Part shown: positions 24,538-35,333 of the stretch, piece by piece
Layout of the letters: each line of letters starts with the position of its first letter
Numbering within the stretch: position 1 is the first letter of the stretch
Source of the DNA: Streptomyces sp. SirexAA-E
GTDB lineage: Bacteria > Actinomycetota > Actinomycetes > Streptomycetales > Streptomycetaceae
DNA length: 64,000 nt
Reading direction: 5' to 3'
Assembly (NCBI RefSeq): GCF_000177195.2
Contig: NC_015953.1
Coordinates: 2,232,001-2,296,000, forward strand
Made by a program: the position numbers and the translations under genes
Notes under the pieces: model-generated
Databases searched by the model: none
Told to the model about the DNA's origin: nothing
What the model saw: only the letters and a program-made list of their open reading frames with translations

Positions 24538-25557
24538 CTACCGTCGGGGCTGGGCGTCCAGCACCTGCTGGAGCGCCTCGAACTCCTCGACGCACTTGCC
24601 GGATCCGAGAGCCACCGAGTCCAGCGGGTCCTCGGCGATGTGGATGGGCATGCCCGTCTCGTTGCGGAGCCGCTCGTCCAGGCCGCGCAGCAGGGCGCCG
24701 CCGCCGGTGAGGACGATGCCGCGGTCCATGATGTCGCCGGAGAGCTCCGGCGGGCACTTGTCGAGCGTCGTCTTCACGGCGTCGACGATCGCGTTGACCG
24801 GCTCCTCGATGGCCTTGCGGACCTCGGCGGCCGAGACGACCACGGTCTTGGGCAGCCCGGAGACCAGGTCGCGTCCGCGGATCTCGGTGTGCTCGTCCTT
24901 GCCCAGGTCGTACGCCGAGCCGATGGTGATCTTGATCTGCTCCGCGGTGCGCTCACCGAGGAGGAGGGAGTACTCCTTCTTGATGTGCTGGATGATCGCG
25001 TTGTCCAGCTCGTCCCCGGCGACCCGGATCGACTGGGCGGTGACGATCCCGCCGAGCGAGATCACGGCCACCTCGGTGGTACCGCCGCCGATGTCCACGA
25101 CCATGTTGCCGGTGGCCTCGTGGACCGGCAGACCGGAGCCGATGGCCGCGGCCATGGGCTCCTCGATGATGTGCACCTGGCGCGCCCCGGCCTGGGTCGA
25201 CGCCTCGATGACGGCGCGTCGCTCGACGCCGGTGATACCGGAGGGCACACAGACGACGACCCGCGGGCGGGCCAGGTAGCGGCGCTTGTGCACCTTGAGG
25301 ATGAAGTAGCGGAGCATGCGCTCCGTGATCTCGAAGTCGGCGATCACGCCGTCCTTCAGGGGCCGCACGGCAACGATGTTGCCGGGCGTGCGCCCGATCA
25401 TCTTCTTGGCCTCGGCGCCGACCGCCAGGATGCCGCCGGTGTTGGTGTTGATGGCCACGACGGACGGCTCGTTCATCACGATGCCGCGCCCCCTGACGTA
25501 CACCAGCGTGTTGGCAGTCCCGAGGTCGATAGCCATGTCACGGCCGATGAACGACAT
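24538..25557 (-). CDS. mreB: Rod shape-determining protein MreB (actin homologue)
   Basis: A 339-residue actin-fold ATPase. It has phosphate-1 [13 protein letters not shown], the [15 protein letters not shown] segment, phosphate-2 [13 protein letters not shown] and the adenosine motif [12 protein letters not shown], all typical. MreB organises wall synthesis; in Streptomyces it is needed mainly for spore integrity. The ATG at 25557 (MSFIGRD) is preferred, with AAGGGG 7 nt upstream, over an ATG seven codons earlier that lacks a ribosome site. Confidence 0.97.
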   Translation of the reverse strand: MSFIGRDMAIDLGTANTLVYVRGRGIVMNEPSVVAINTNTGGILAVGAEAKKMIGRTPGNIVAVRPLKDGVIADFEITERMLRYFILKVHKRRYLARPRVVVCVPSGITGVERRAVIEASTQAGARQVHIIEEPMAAAIGSGLPVHEATGNMVVDIGGGTTEVAVISLGGIVTAQSIRVAGDELDNAIIQHIKKEYSLLLGERTAEQIKITIGSAYDLGKDEHTEIRGRDLVSGLPKTVVVSAAEVRKAIEEPVNAIVDAVKTTLDKCPPELSGDIMDRGIVLTGGGALLRGLDERLRNETGMPIHIAEDPLDSVALGSGKCVEEFEALQQVLDAQPRR

Positions 25558-25710
25558 TGAGTTCCCCTTGTTCCCCATGAGGATGCGTCGGGCCTTCCCA
25601 GGAAGCGGAAAATGGCTTGTTCCAGGTAGGCGAGGGTTGGCGCTGCGGGCGTGGAAGCTTCCATCGTAGTGCCGTATGCACGCACACAGCGCGAGGGTCC
25701 TTCGCCTTTG

Positions 25711-25738
25711 TGGGTGGAACAGGTGCCCGTTCCACCCA
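25711..25738. promoter_or_regulatory. Perfect inverted repeat upstream of mreB
   Basis: TGGGTGGAAC (25711-25720) and GTTCCACCCA (25729-25738) are perfect arms around an 8-nt spacer. The site is about 155 bp before the mreB start, in the region that must hold its promoter. It could be an operator or an extra terminator for ndk; I cannot tell which. Confidence 0.45.
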
Positions 25739-25792
25739 TGGTGACGTTACGTCGGGGGGATGCGTTCCCGCGACACGTGACCCTATGCCGAA

Positions 25793-25818
25793 GGGCGACC
25801 GAATTCCTTCGGTCGCCC
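25793..25818 (-). terminator. Terminator of ndk
   Basis: GGGCGACCGAA (25793-25803) and TTCGGTCGCCC (25808-25818) form an 11-bp stem with a 4-nt loop. It begins 32 bp past the ndk stop. Confidence 0.75.
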
Positions 25819-25850
25819 CAGGTCCTGAGCGCTGTTTGGCGGAGCCGAAG

Positions 25851-26264
25851 TCAGGAGAGTCCCGGGAAGAACAGCTTCAGTTCCCGCTCCGCGGACTCCT
25901 CGGAGTCCGAGGCGTGGATGAGGTTCTCGCGGGTGATCGTGCCGAAGTCACCGCGGATGGACCCGGGCGCGGCGGCGATCGGGTCGGTCGGGCCGGCCAG
26001 GGCGCGGACGCCCTCGATGATCCGCTCGCCCTCGGCCACCAGGGCGACGACGGGACCGGAGGACATGAACTCCAGGAGCGGCTCGTAGAACGGGCGGCCC
26101 TTGTGCTCGCCGTAGTGCTGTTCCAGGGTCTCCTGGTCCAGGGTCCGCAGCTCCAGCGCGGTGATCGTCCAGCCCGCCTTGCGTTCGATGCGGCCGACGA
26201 TCTCGCCGATCAGCCCACGCCGGACGGCGTCGGGCTTGAGAAGGACGAGAGTGCGCTGAGTCAT
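25851..26264 (-). CDS. ndk: Nucleoside diphosphate kinase
   Basis: A 137-residue enzyme that balances NTP and dNTP pools by a phospho-His ping-pong. It starts [21 protein letters not shown]. The active-site segment, normally NxxHGSD, reads [12 protein letters not shown], so the conserved His is present (IHASD). Length and the C-terminal ELKLFF are normal. It is followed by its own terminator. Confidence 0.97.
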   Translation of the reverse strand: MTQRTLVLLKPDAVRRGLIGEIVGRIERKAGWTITALELRTLDQETLEQHYGEHKGRPFYEPLLEFMSSGPVVALVAEGERIIEGVRALAGPTDPIAAAPGSIRGDFGTITRENLIHASDSEESAERELKLFFPGLS

Positions 26265-26355
26265 GTGCGGCTCCTAGCAGACTGAAAATGGTGCGGGTGA
26301 GCGCCCTGAGATTACAGGGGTACGGAAACGGGCTTACGACCGGGCGTACGCTGTG

Positions 26356-26724
26356 TCACCCCTGGGCCGGGGCTTCGGTGCTCTCCTGGGCCTCGGCGAG
26401 CGCGGCCCAACGGGCCTTCGCCTCGTCGATCTTGCGGCCGTAGTGGATCGACGCCCACCACAGGGCGGTGAAGGCCACCCCGAGGATGAACATCATCGGC
26501 ACGAAGAAGCCGCTCAGCAGCAGCGCGATCTGCAGCGCCCAGCCGAGCTGGAGCCCGCCGGGCCGGGTGATCACACCGCAGAGCAGGACGGACAGCAGCA
26601 TGCCGATGCCGCAGACCGTCCAGACCGTGCCCATGGACAGGTCGTCGGACTTCATCGCGACGAGTCCGGCGAACCCGATCACGAAGAACTCGCCGATCAG
26701 GGTGGATGCACAGAGCGTACGCAC
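26356..26724 (-). CDS. DUF4233 domain membrane protein
   Basis: A 122-residue protein with four predicted membrane helices (LIGEFFVIGFAGLVAMK, VCGIGMLLSVLLCGVI, LQIALLLSGFFVPMMFILGV, FTALWWASIHYGRKID) and a charged C-tail. This DUF4233 family regularly follows folC in actinobacteria, and here it begins 3 bp after the folC stop. The function is unknown. Confidence 0.88.
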   Translation of the reverse strand: MRTLCASTLIGEFFVIGFAGLVAMKSDDLSMGTVWTVCGIGMLLSVLLCGVITRPGGLQLGWALQIALLLSGFFVPMMFILGVAFTALWWASIHYGRKIDEAKARWAALAEAQESTEAPAQG

Positions 26725-26727
26725 AGG

Positions 26728-28251
26728 TCAGCGCCTTCCCAGGAGCAGCCGGGCCTCGCCGACCGTGATCACGGATCCGGTCACCAGGACTCCGGCGCCC
26801 GCGTACTCGGCCTCTTCCTCGGCGAGGGTGATGGCCGCCTCCAGCGCGTCGTCCAGGCGGGGTTCGACCTGCACCCGGTCGGTGCCGAAGACCTCGACGG
26901 CGACCGCGGCCAGCTCGTCCGCGTCCATGGCGCGCCCGCTGGAGTTCCGGGTGACGACGACCTCCGCGAAGATCGGCTCGAAGGCCTCCAGGAGGCCCCG
27001 GACGTCCTTGCCCTCACTGGCACCGACGACCCCGATGAGCCGGGAGAAGCTGAACGCCTCCGAGATGCCCTCGGCCGCGGCCCGGGCACCCGCCGGGTTG
27101 TGGGCGGCGTCCAGGACGACGGTCGGGCTGGAGCGGACGACTTCGAGACGGCCGGGCGAGAGCACCGAGAGGAACGCCTTGCGGACCGCTTCGATGTCGA
27201 GGCTGCGGGCCTGCTCCGCGCCGATACCGAAGAACGCCTCGACCGCGGCGAGGGCGACCGCCGCGTTGTGCGCCTGGTGGGCGCCGTACAGCGGGAGGAA
27301 GATCTCCTCGTACTCGCCCCCGAGGCCGCGCAGGGTCAGCAGCTGGCCGCCGACGGCGACCTCACGGGAGACGACGCCGAACTCCATGCCCTCGCGGGCC
27401 ACCGTGGCGTCCACCTCGACGGCCTTCTTCAGCATGACCTGGGCGGCGTCGACCGGCTGCTGCGCCAGGATCACCGTCGCCCCCTGCTTGATCACCCCGG
27501 ACTTCTCGCCGGCGATCTCCGCCGGGGTGGAGCCGAGGCGATCGGTGTGGTCCAGCGAGATGGGGGTGACGACCGCGACCGAACCGTCGATGACGTTGGT
27601 GGCGTCCCAGGTGCCGCCCATGCCGACCTCGACGACGGCGACGTCGACGGGGGCGTCGGCGAACGCCGCGTACGCCATGCCCGTCATCACCTCGAAGAAG
27701 GAGAGCCGGTAGGGCTGCTGGGCGTCGACCATGTCGACGTACGGCTTGACGTCCTCGAACGTCTCGATGAAGCGCTCGGCGGAGATCGGGGCGCCGTCCA
27801 GGCTGATGCGCTCGGTGATCGACTGGACGTGCGGGGAGGTGTAGCGGCCGGTGCGCAGGTCGAGGGCGCCGAGCAGGGCCTCGATCATGCGGGCCGTACT
27901 GGTCTTGCCGTTCGTCCCCGTGATGTGGATCGAGGGGTAGGCGCGCTGCGGCTCGCCGAGCACGTCCATCAGCGCCGCGATGCGGGTCACCGAGGGTTCG
28001 AGCTTGGTCTCGCCCCAGCGGCCGGCCAGGTCCTCCTCCACGGCGCGCAGCGCCCGGTCGGTCTCCGGGTCGGTGGGGCGGGCGGGGACCGCGTCACCCT
28101 GGGGCGGACCGGACTGCGTGCGCAGGGTGCGGCTCCCGGCCTCGATCACCGCCAGGTCGGGGTCGCGCTGGGTCTCTTCGCCGACGATCTCCGCGAAGGT
28201 GTCGTCGGGATCGGACGCGTCGTGCCGGTCTGAAGGGCGGGGCTCACTCAC
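26728..28251 (-). CDS. folC: Bifunctional folylpolyglutamate/dihydrofolate synthase
   Basis: A 507-residue Mur-ligase-fold enzyme that adds glutamate to dihydropteroate and tetrahydrofolate. The P-loop is HITGTNGKTSTARMI (about residue 110). VEVGMGGTWDATNVI is the Mg/Ala loop, and SLDHTDRLGSTPAEIAGEKSG (split here by function) and LDAAHNPAGA are further family boxes. About 70 N-terminal residues are acidic and variable, as in other Streptomyces FolC. It precedes the DUF4233 gene as an operon. Confidence 0.95.
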   Translation of the reverse strand: MSEPRPSDRHDASDPDDTFAEIVGEETQRDPDLAVIEAGSRTLRTQSGPPQGDAVPARPTDPETDRALRAVEEDLAGRWGETKLEPSVTRIAALMDVLGEPQRAYPSIHITGTNGKTSTARMIEALLGALDLRTGRYTSPHVQSITERISLDGAPISAERFIETFEDVKPYVDMVDAQQPYRLSFFEVMTGMAYAAFADAPVDVAVVEVGMGGTWDATNVIDGSVAVVTPISLDHTDRLGSTPAEIAGEKSGVIKQGATVILAQQPVDAAQVMLKKAVEVDATVAREGMEFGVVSREVAVGGQLLTLRGLGGEYEEIFLPLYGAHQAHNAAVALAAVEAFFGIGAEQARSLDIEAVRKAFLSVLSPGRLEVVRSSPTVVLDAAHNPAGARAAAEGISEAFSFSRLIGVVGASEGKDVRGLLEAFEPIFAEVVVTRNSSGRAMDADELAAVAVEVFGTDRVQVEPRLDDALEAAITLAEEEAEYAGAGVLVTGSVITVGEARLLLGRR

Positions 28252-28320
28252 ATGGCCAGTCTACGGATGGGCGCCGACAACATGCGCAGCGCCCGGTACG
28301 CGGCCCGTTCCGGGTACGGC

Positions 28321-28362
28321 GGAGCCCCCGCGCTCCCGGTCGGTCGGGGACGCGGGGGCTCC
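28321..28362 (-). terminator. Terminator of valS
   Basis: GGAGCCCCCGCG (28321-28332) pairs with CGCGGGGGCTCC (28351-28362). The flanks CGGGTACGG/CCGTGCCCG extend the stem with one mismatch. It starts 12 bp past the valS stop. Confidence 0.8.
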
Positions 28363-28374
28363 GTGCCCGGCGGG

Positions 28375-31023
28375 TCAGCTCTGCGGCAGGCCGGCCAGCT
28401 GGGCGCCGATCCGCTCGATGTCGGCCTCGGCCTTGGCGAGCCGGCCGCGGATCTTGTCGACCACGTTGTCCGGGGCCTTGGCCAGGAAGGCCTCGTTGCC
28501 GAGCTTCCCGGTGGCCTGGGCCTTCTCCTTCTCGGCGGCGCCCAGGTCCTTCGTGAGCCGCTTGCGCTCGGCCTCGACGTCGATCGTGCCGGACAGGTCG
28601 AGCGCCACGGTGGCTCCGGCGACCGGCAGGGTGGCCGTCGCGTGGAAGCCCTCCCCGGCGGGCTGGAGGCGCAGCAGCTGCCGGATGGCGGCCTCGTGCG
28701 GGGCGAGGACCGTACCGGTGACGGTCAGCTCGGCCGGGACCTTCTGGCCGGGCTGGAGTCCCTGGTCGGAGCGGAAGCGGCGGACCTCGGTGACGACCTG
28801 CTGGACGAGCTCGATCTCCCTCTCGGCCGCGTCGTCACGGAAGCCGCCCGGGGCGTCGGCCCCGGGGACCGTCACAGCCTTCGGCCAGTCGGCCACGACG
28901 ACGGACTCCTCGCCGGTGAGCGTGGTCCAGAGCGTCTCCGTGACGAACGGGACGATCGGGTGCAGCAGGCGCAGCATCACGTCGAGGACCTCGCCGAGGA
29001 CCCGGCCGGAGACCTTCGCCTGCTCGCCGCCCGCGAAGAACGTCGTCTTGGACAGCTCGACGTACCAGTCGAAGACCTCGTCCCACGCGAAGTGGTACAG
29101 CGCCTCGCTGAGTTTGGCGAACTGGAAGTCGTCGTAGTACGCGTCGGCCTCGGCGACGGTCTTGTTGAGCCGGGAAAGGATCCACCGGTCGGTCGCCGAA
29201 AGCTGCTCGACGGGCGGGAGTTCACCCTTGACGGTCGCGCCGTTCATCAGCGCGAAGCGGGTGGCGTTCCAGATCTTGTTGGCGAAGTTGCGCGAGGCCT
29301 GGACCCAGTCCTCGCCGATCGGGACGTCGGTACCCGGGTTGGCCCCCTTGGCCAGGGTGAAGCGGACGGCGTCCGAGCCGTACGTGTCCATCCAGTCCAG
29401 CGGGTCGACGACGTTGCCGAAGGACTTCGACATCTTCTTCCCGCGCTCGTCGCGGACCAGCCCGGTGAGCGCGATCGTCTTGAAGGGGGCCTCGCCGTCC
29501 ATGACGTACAGACCGAACATCATCATCCGGGCGACCCAGAAGAAGATGATGTCGTGGCCGGTGAGCAGGACGTCGGTCGGATAGAACTTCTTGAGGTCGG
29601 GCGTCTGTTCGGGCCAGCCGAGCGTGGAGAACGGCCACAGGCCGGAGGAGAACCAGGTGTCCAGGACATCGGTGTCCTGGGTCCAGCCCTCACCGCTCGG
29701 CGGCTGCTCGTCGGGGCCGACGCAGACGACTTCGCCCTCGGGGCCGTACCAGACGGGGATGCGGTGGCCCCACCACAGCTGGCGCGAGATGCACCAGTCG
29801 CGGAGGTTGTCGACCCAGTCGAAGTAGCGCTGCTCCATCTCCTTGGGGTGGATCGCGACCCGGCCGTCGCGGACCGCGTCACCGGCGGCCTTGGCGAGCG
29901 TCTCGACCTTGACCCACCACTGGAGGGAGAGGCGCGGTTCGACGGTGGTGCTGCACCGGGAGCAGTGGCCGACGGAGTGGACGTACGGGCGCTTCTCGGC
30001 GACGATCCGGCCCTGCTCGCGCAGTGCGCCGACGATGGCGGAGCGCGCCTCGAAGCGGTCGAGGCCCTCGAAGGGACCGGCGACGGTGATGACACCGCGC
30101 TCGTCCATGACGGTCATCGACTCCAGGTCGTGGCGCCGGCCGATCGCGAAGTCGTTCGGGTCGTGGGCCGGGGTCACCTTGACGGCACCGGTGCCGAACT
30201 CCGGGTCGACGTGGGTGTCCGCGACCACGGGGATGGTGCGGTCGGTGAGCGGCAGCTTGATCCGCCTGCCGACGAGGTGGGCGTACCGCTCGTCGTCCGG
30301 GTGGACGGCGACCGCCGTGTCGCCGAGCATCGTCTCGGCGCGGGTGGTGGCGACGACCAGGGACTCCTCGCCCTCGCCGTACCGGATGGAGACGAGCTCG
30401 CCCTCGTCGTCCTGGTAGTCGACCTCGATGTCGGAGATGGCCGTCAGACAGCGCGGGCACCAGTTGATGATGCGCTCGGCGCGGTAGATCAGACCGTCGT
30501 CGTACATCTTCTTGAAGACGGTCTGGACGGCGGCGGACAGCCCCTCGTCCATGGTGAAGCGCTCACGGGACCAGTCGACGCCGTCACCGAGCCGGCGCAT
30601 CTGGCCGAGGATCTTGCCGCCGTACTCCTCCTTCCACTGCCAGACGCGCTCGACGAACTCCTCGCGCCCCAGGTCGTGGCGGGACTTGCCCTCCTCGCCC
30701 AGCTGCTGCTCGACCTTGTTCTGGGTGGCGATGCCGGCGTGGTCCATGCCGGGCAGCCACAGCGACTCGTATCCCTGCATCCGCTTGCGGCGGGTGAGGG
30801 CGTCCATCAGCGTGTGCTGGAAGGCGTGGCCGAGGTGGAGCGAGCCGGTGACGTTGGGCGGCGGGATGACGATCGTGTACGGAGGCTTCTCGCTCGCGGC
30901 GTCGGCGGTGAAGTAACCGCGCTCCACCCAGCGCTCGTACAACTTCCCCTCTACCTCGGCCGGCGCGTACTGGGTCGGCAGTTCGGGGGTGGCTGCTGGC
31001 TGCTGCGATGCGTTCTCGGTCAC
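28375..31023 (-). CDS. valS: Valine--tRNA ligase
   Basis: An 882-residue class I synthetase. The HIGH box is in [21 protein letters not shown] in [11 protein letters not shown], and the editing domain contains [19 protein letters not shown]-terminal coiled-coil arm ([20 protein letters not shown]) follows the anticodon domain. The GTG at 31023 (VTENASQQ) is chosen because a TAAACT -10 box ends 7 nt before it, implying a leaderless mRNA. The longer frame crosses this promoter. I see no T-box leader. Confidence 0.96.
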   Translation of the reverse strand: MTENASQQPAATPELPTQYAPAEVEGKLYERWVERGYFTADAASEKPPYTIVIPPPNVTGSLHLGHAFQHTLMDALTRRKRMQGYESLWLPGMDHAGIATQNKVEQQLGEEGKSRHDLGREEFVERVWQWKEEYGGKILGQMRRLGDGVDWSRERFTMDEGLSAAVQTVFKKMYDDGLIYRAERIINWCPRCLTAISDIEVDYQDDEGELVSIRYGEGEESLVVATTRAETMLGDTAVAVHPDDERYAHLVGRRIKLPLTDRTIPVVADTHVDPEFGTGAVKVTPAHDPNDFAIGRRHDLESMTVMDERGVITVAGPFEGLDRFEARSAIVGALREQGRIVAEKRPYVHSVGHCSRCSTTVEPRLSLQWWVKVETLAKAAGDAVRDGRVAIHPKEMEQRYFDWVDNLRDWCISRQLWWGHRIPVWYGPEGEVVCVGPDEQPPSGEGWTQDTDVLDTWFSSGLWPFSTLGWPEQTPDLKKFYPTDVLLTGHDIIFFWVARMMMFGLYVMDGEAPFKTIALTGLVRDERGKKMSKSFGNVVDPLDWMDTYGSDAVRFTLAKGANPGTDVPIGEDWVQASRNFANKIWNATRFALMNGATVKGELPPVEQLSATDRWILSRLNKTVAEADAYYDDFQFAKLSEALYHFAWDEVFDWYVELSKTTFFAGGEQAKVSGRVLGEVLDVMLRLLHPIVPFVTETLWTTLTGEESVVVADWPKAVTVPGADAPGGFRDDAAEREIELVQQVVTEVRRFRSDQGLQPGQKVPAELTVTGTVLAPHEAAIRQLLRLQPAGEGFHATATLPVAGATVALDLSGTIDVEAERKRLTKDLGAAEKEKAQATGKLGNEAFLAKAPDNVVDKIRGRLAKAEADIERIGAQLAGLPQS

Positions 31024-31030
31024 GCAGCAC

Positions 31031-31060
31031 AGTTTAGGGCCGTCACAGTCCTGCACTGAA
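31031..31060 (-). promoter_or_regulatory. Probable leaderless promoter of valS
   Basis: Minus-strand TTCAGT (31055-31060), an 18-bp spacer and TAAACT (31031-31036) are followed by seven bases and then the GTG start. Transcription should therefore begin at or next to the start codon. Confidence 0.55.
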
Positions 31061-31159
31061 ACGGGATTGTTCAGTAACGGTGTGCCTCGCGACACCCCAT
31101 GTCAGCGCCGTTTCCGTCAGGATGTTCGCAACGCGTAAACATTCGGAGGGGACAGCCCA

Positions 31160-32155
31160 ATGAGTCACAACCAGCCGGGGCCGTACGGCGGCCAGCCGCC
31201 GCAGGGCCAGCCGGGACCGTACGGCCAGCAGCCGAATCCGTACGGCGGCCCGCCGCCGCAGGGTCCGCCGCAGCCCGGTTACGGCTACCCGCAGCAGGCC
31301 CCCCAGGGCGTCCCGCCGCAGCAGCAGCCCCCGCAGCCGGGGTACGGCTACCCGCAGGCGCAGCAGCCCGGCCCGTACGGCCAGCAGCCGCCCACCCCGC
31401 CGTACGGCGGCCAGCAGGCCTACCCGGGCATGCCGCCGCAGCCGGGCGGCGCCCCGAAGAAGAAGACCGGCCTGATCATCGGCGCGGCCGTGGTGGCGCT
31501 GGCCGTGGTCGCGGGCGGGGTGTACTTCCTGACGTCGGGCGGAGGCAGCAGCAACAGCGACGTCGCGGACTCCACCAAGGGGTACAAGCTGACGCCGGCC
31601 GCCTCGGTGGACGACTACAGGAAGGACACCTCCAAGGCGACGCCCTCCACCCCGCTGTCGGGTTCGGAGAAGACCAAGGCCGAGGCCATGGGCGTCAAGA
31701 ACCCCAGCAAGGTCGGCGCCCAGTACATGAGCGGGGGCGAGGAGAACCCGCTCACCATGAAGTCGCTCGTGCTGGTCGGTTACTGGGGCGAGGTGTCCGA
31801 TCCCGCGAAGGTGATCGACGCCTCCTTCGAGAACGCCAAGCAGGAGATGGCGAAGGACGAGGACAGCGGGAACGTGTCGCTCGTCGGCAGCCCGGAGAAC
31901 GTCGCGCCCAAGGGCTTCGAGGGCGCACTGATGAAGTGCCAGGACCTCAAGACGGTCAACGAGGACGCCGACGGTTCGGTGGAGAAGGGCCCCGAGAACA
32001 TCACCACGCCGGTCTGCATCTGGGCCGACTACAGCACGATCGGCATCGTCGTGGGTGTCGACGTCGGCGCGGCCATGACCAACAAGTCCATGCCCCAGTC
32101 CGAGGTCGCCGACCTCGCCGCCAAGCTCTACAACACCTCCCGCACCAAGGTCTGA
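31160..32155 (+). CDS. Membrane-anchored protein with Pro/Gly/Gln/Tyr-rich N-terminal tail
   Basis: A 331-residue protein. Residues 1-95 are a disordered cytoplasmic tail of PYGGQPP and PQPGYGYPQ repeats. A KKK stop and one membrane helix (GLIIGAAVVALAVVAGGVYFL, about 103-123) follow, then an extracytoplasmic domain with two cysteines (KCQDL and VCIWAD) that could pair. This layout is common in Streptomyces surface proteins. I do not recognise the outer domain. GGAGGGG precedes the ATG. It is divergent from valS and convergent with clpX. Confidence 0.85.
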   Translation: MSHNQPGPYGGQPPQGQPGPYGQQPNPYGGPPPQGPPQPGYGYPQQAPQGVPPQQQPPQPGYGYPQAQQPGPYGQQPPTPPYGGQQAYPGMPPQPGGAPKKKTGLIIGAAVVALAVVAGGVYFLTSGGGSSNSDVADSTKGYKLTPAASVDDYRKDTSKATPSTPLSGSEKTKAEAMGVKNPSKVGAQYMSGGEENPLTMKSLVLVGYWGEVSDPAKVIDASFENAKQEMAKDEDSGNVSLVGSPENVAPKGFEGALMKCQDLKTVNEDADGSVEKGPENITTPVCIWADYSTIGIVVGVDVGAAMTNKSMPQSEVADLAAKLYNTSRTKV

Positions 32156-32165
32156 CCCGCAACGC

Positions 32166-32202
32166 CGAAGGGGCGCCCGGCCGGTGGCCGGGCGCCCCTT
32201 CG
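32166..32202. terminator. Bidirectional terminator between membrane protein and clpX
   Basis: Seventeen perfectly paired bases (32166-32182 with 32186-32202) close a 3-nt loop between two convergent genes. It should stop transcription from both sides. Confidence 0.85.
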
Positions 32203-32217
32203 CGTGTCGTGGTGCCG

Positions 32218-33513
<1,296 letters not shown>

Positions 33514-33604
33514 GAGGTGCTTCCCCTTCGCCTGGGAGCAGCCTGGTTCAGCGGCTCCTGGTGCCTCTATCCGACGGTACCTTGCCTGGCCCCCCGTTCG
33601 GGCC

Positions 33605-33658
33605 CCCCTTGGCACGGTTCACACGGCCGGGGCCGTGCTACCGGAATGTGCCAAGGGG
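33605..33658 (-). terminator. Large hairpin between clpP2 and clpX
   Basis: CCCCTTGGCAC (33605-33615) pairs perfectly with GTGCCAAGGGG (33648-33658). A second stem (CACGGC/GCCGTG) sits in the loop. It probably separates clpP1P2 from clpX, which likely has its own promoter in 33514-33604. Confidence 0.7.
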
Positions 33659-33669
33659 AAAGACCGACG

Positions 33670-34368
33670 TCAGACGGACGCGCCTGCGGTGGTCTTACGG
33701 GTGGACACGATCTGGTCCACCAGACCGTACGCGAGTGCGTCGTCCGCCGTAAGGATCTTGTCGCGCTCGATGTCCTCGCTGATCTTCTCCAGCGGGGTGG
33801 TGGAGTGCTTCGCCAGCATCTCCTCCAGCTGGGTGCGCATCCGCAGGATCTCGTTGGCCGCGATCTCCAGGTCGGAGAGCTGCTCACGGCCGGTCTGCGA
33901 GGACGGCTGGTGGATCAGCACACGGGCGTGCGGCAGGGCCATGCGCTTGCCCGGGGTGCCGGCGGCCAGCAGGACGGCGGCCGCGGAGGCGGCCTGGCCC
34001 ATGCAGACCGTCTGGATGTCCGGCTTCACGAACTGCATCGTGTCGTAGATCGCGGTGAGCGCGGTGAACGAGCCGCCGGGGCTGTTGATGTAGATCGAGA
34101 TGTCGCGGTCCGGGTCCATCGACTCCAGGCACAGCAGCTGCGCCATGACGTCGTTGGCCGAGGCGTCGTCGATCTGGACGCCGAGGAAGATGACGCGCTC
34201 CTCGAAGAGCTTCGCGTACGGGTCGTACTCACGCACACCCTGCGAGGTGCGCTCCACGAAGCGCGGGACGACGTAGCGGTTGTCCACCTGCGGGCCGGTG
34301 TAGAGGCCGCTCGCGGAGGCGCCGGGGAAGTTGTTCATGTGGGTGTTCACCATCCTGGTGGCGTTCAT
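33670..34368 (-). CDS. clpP2: ATP-dependent Clp protease proteolytic subunit (second of pair)
   Basis: A 232-residue ClpP peptidase. The catalytic Ser is in [13 protein letters not shown], His in VLIHQPSS and Asp in the C-terminal third. The [21 protein letters not shown] segment forms the oxyanion region. The usual Met after the Ser (AASMG) is Ala here. Several possible starts exist ([13 protein letters not shown]); the first is used, but the third (MNNFPG) also fits the family. It is 71 bp downstream of clpP1, with which it should form mixed rings. Confidence 0.95.
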   Translation of the reverse strand: MNATRMVNTHMNNFPGASASGLYTGPQVDNRYVVPRFVERTSQGVREYDPYAKLFEERVIFLGVQIDDASANDVMAQLLCLESMDPDRDISIYINSPGGSFTALTAIYDTMQFVKPDIQTVCMGQAASAAAVLLAAGTPGKRMALPHARVLIHQPSSQTGREQLSDLEIAANEILRMRTQLEEMLAKHSTTPLEKISEDIERDKILTADDALAYGLVDQIVSTRKTTAGASV

Positions 34369-34439
34369 GTGGGCTGGGGTCTCGGCGTACGAGAGGCGTA
34401 CGAGGGTTGCGGTGCGGTGCCGGTCCGGGTGGGCCCGGA

Positions 34440-35057
34440 TCAGGCGCCGGTGCCGCCGCCGCCCGGGATGCCCGACGCGAACGTGATGATCTCGTCGATG
34501 AGGCCGTAGTCCTTGGCCTCCTCGGCGGTGTACCAGCGGTCGCGGTCGCCGTCACGGATGATCGTTTCCACGGTCTGGCCGGAGTGGTGGGCGGTGATCT
34601 CCGCCATCCGCGTCTTCGTACGGAGCAGGTACTCGGCCTGGATCTTGATGTCCGAGGCGGTACCGCCGATGCCGGCCGAACCCTGGTGCATGAGGATGTC
34701 GGTGTTGGGGAGCGCGAAGCGCTTGCCCGCCGTACCGCCGGTGAGCAGGAACTGGCCCATCGAGGCCGCCATGCCCATACCGATGGTGACCACGTCGTTC
34801 GGGATGTACTGCATGGTGTCGTAGACCGCCATGCCGGCCGTCACCGAACCGCCGGGGCTGTTGATGTAGAGGTAGATGTCCTTGTCGGGGTCGGCGGCAA
34901 GGAGCAGAAGCTGTGCGGTGATCTTGTTGGCGATGTCATCGTCGACCTGCTGACCGAGGAAGATGATGCGCTCACCGAGCAGCCGGCTGTAGACCTGGTC
35001 ACCGAGTCCGCCACCGAGGGACGGCTCTCCGGCGGCGAGGGGCATCAGATTCGTCAC
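34440..35057 (-). CDS. clpP1: ATP-dependent Clp protease proteolytic subunit (first of pair)
   Basis: A 205-residue ClpP. It has the full triad: Ser in [13 protein letters not shown], His in ILMHQGSAG and Asp in the [14 protein letters not shown] region. The C-terminus is a short Gly-rich tail. The start is GTG 35057, with an in-frame ATG four codons later as an alternative. It is the first gene of the clpP1-clpP2 operon and is preceded by a probable ClgR-activated promoter. Confidence 0.96.
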   Translation of the reverse strand: MTNLMPLAAGEPSLGGGLGDQVYSRLLGERIIFLGQQVDDDIANKITAQLLLLAADPDKDIYLYINSPGGSVTAGMAVYDTMQYIPNDVVTIGMGMAASMGQFLLTGGTAGKRFALPNTDILMHQGSAGIGGTASDIKIQAEYLLRTKTRMAEITAHHSGQTVETIIRDGDRDRWYTAEEAKDYGLIDEIITFASGIPGGGGTGA

Positions 35058-35189
35058 GTATCCACCTGCTCGTCTCTGACGGCTCCGGCCGTCTCAGCGT
35101 CTTCGTACCGGGTGGGCCGGGACTACCCGACCCTTCCTCTTATGGACCCTAACGCGCAGGTGGGACAACGCCATCCCGCTTCCCCAACT

Positions 35190-35207
35190 GTTCGCTGGGA
35201 GCGCAAG
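35190..35207 (-). promoter_or_regulatory. Probable ClgR box upstream of clpP1
   Basis: GTTCGCTGGGAGCGCAAG matches the ClgR recognition pattern described for actinobacterial clp promoters, GTTCGC-N5-GCG. It lies about 135 bp before the clpP1 start and upstream of a weak promoter-like region. ClgR activates clpP1P2 in Streptomyces, so activation is expected. Confidence 0.65.
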
Positions 35208-35333
35208 GTCAGCAGAGGGCGCAAGGGTTCCAGGGGGGCGTGAGCCCGTACGACGGCGGGCCCCGGACGTGGTGCGTCCGGGGCCCGCCGCGCGGTTCGG
35301 CTCCGACCGGGCCGGCCGGTCAGGGGCGAAGCC

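Noticed and set aside
31024..31159. A T-box or other riboswitch upstream of valS
   Set aside because: The promoter lies only 7 nt before the GTG start, leaving no leader for a riboswitch, and no T-box sequence is present.
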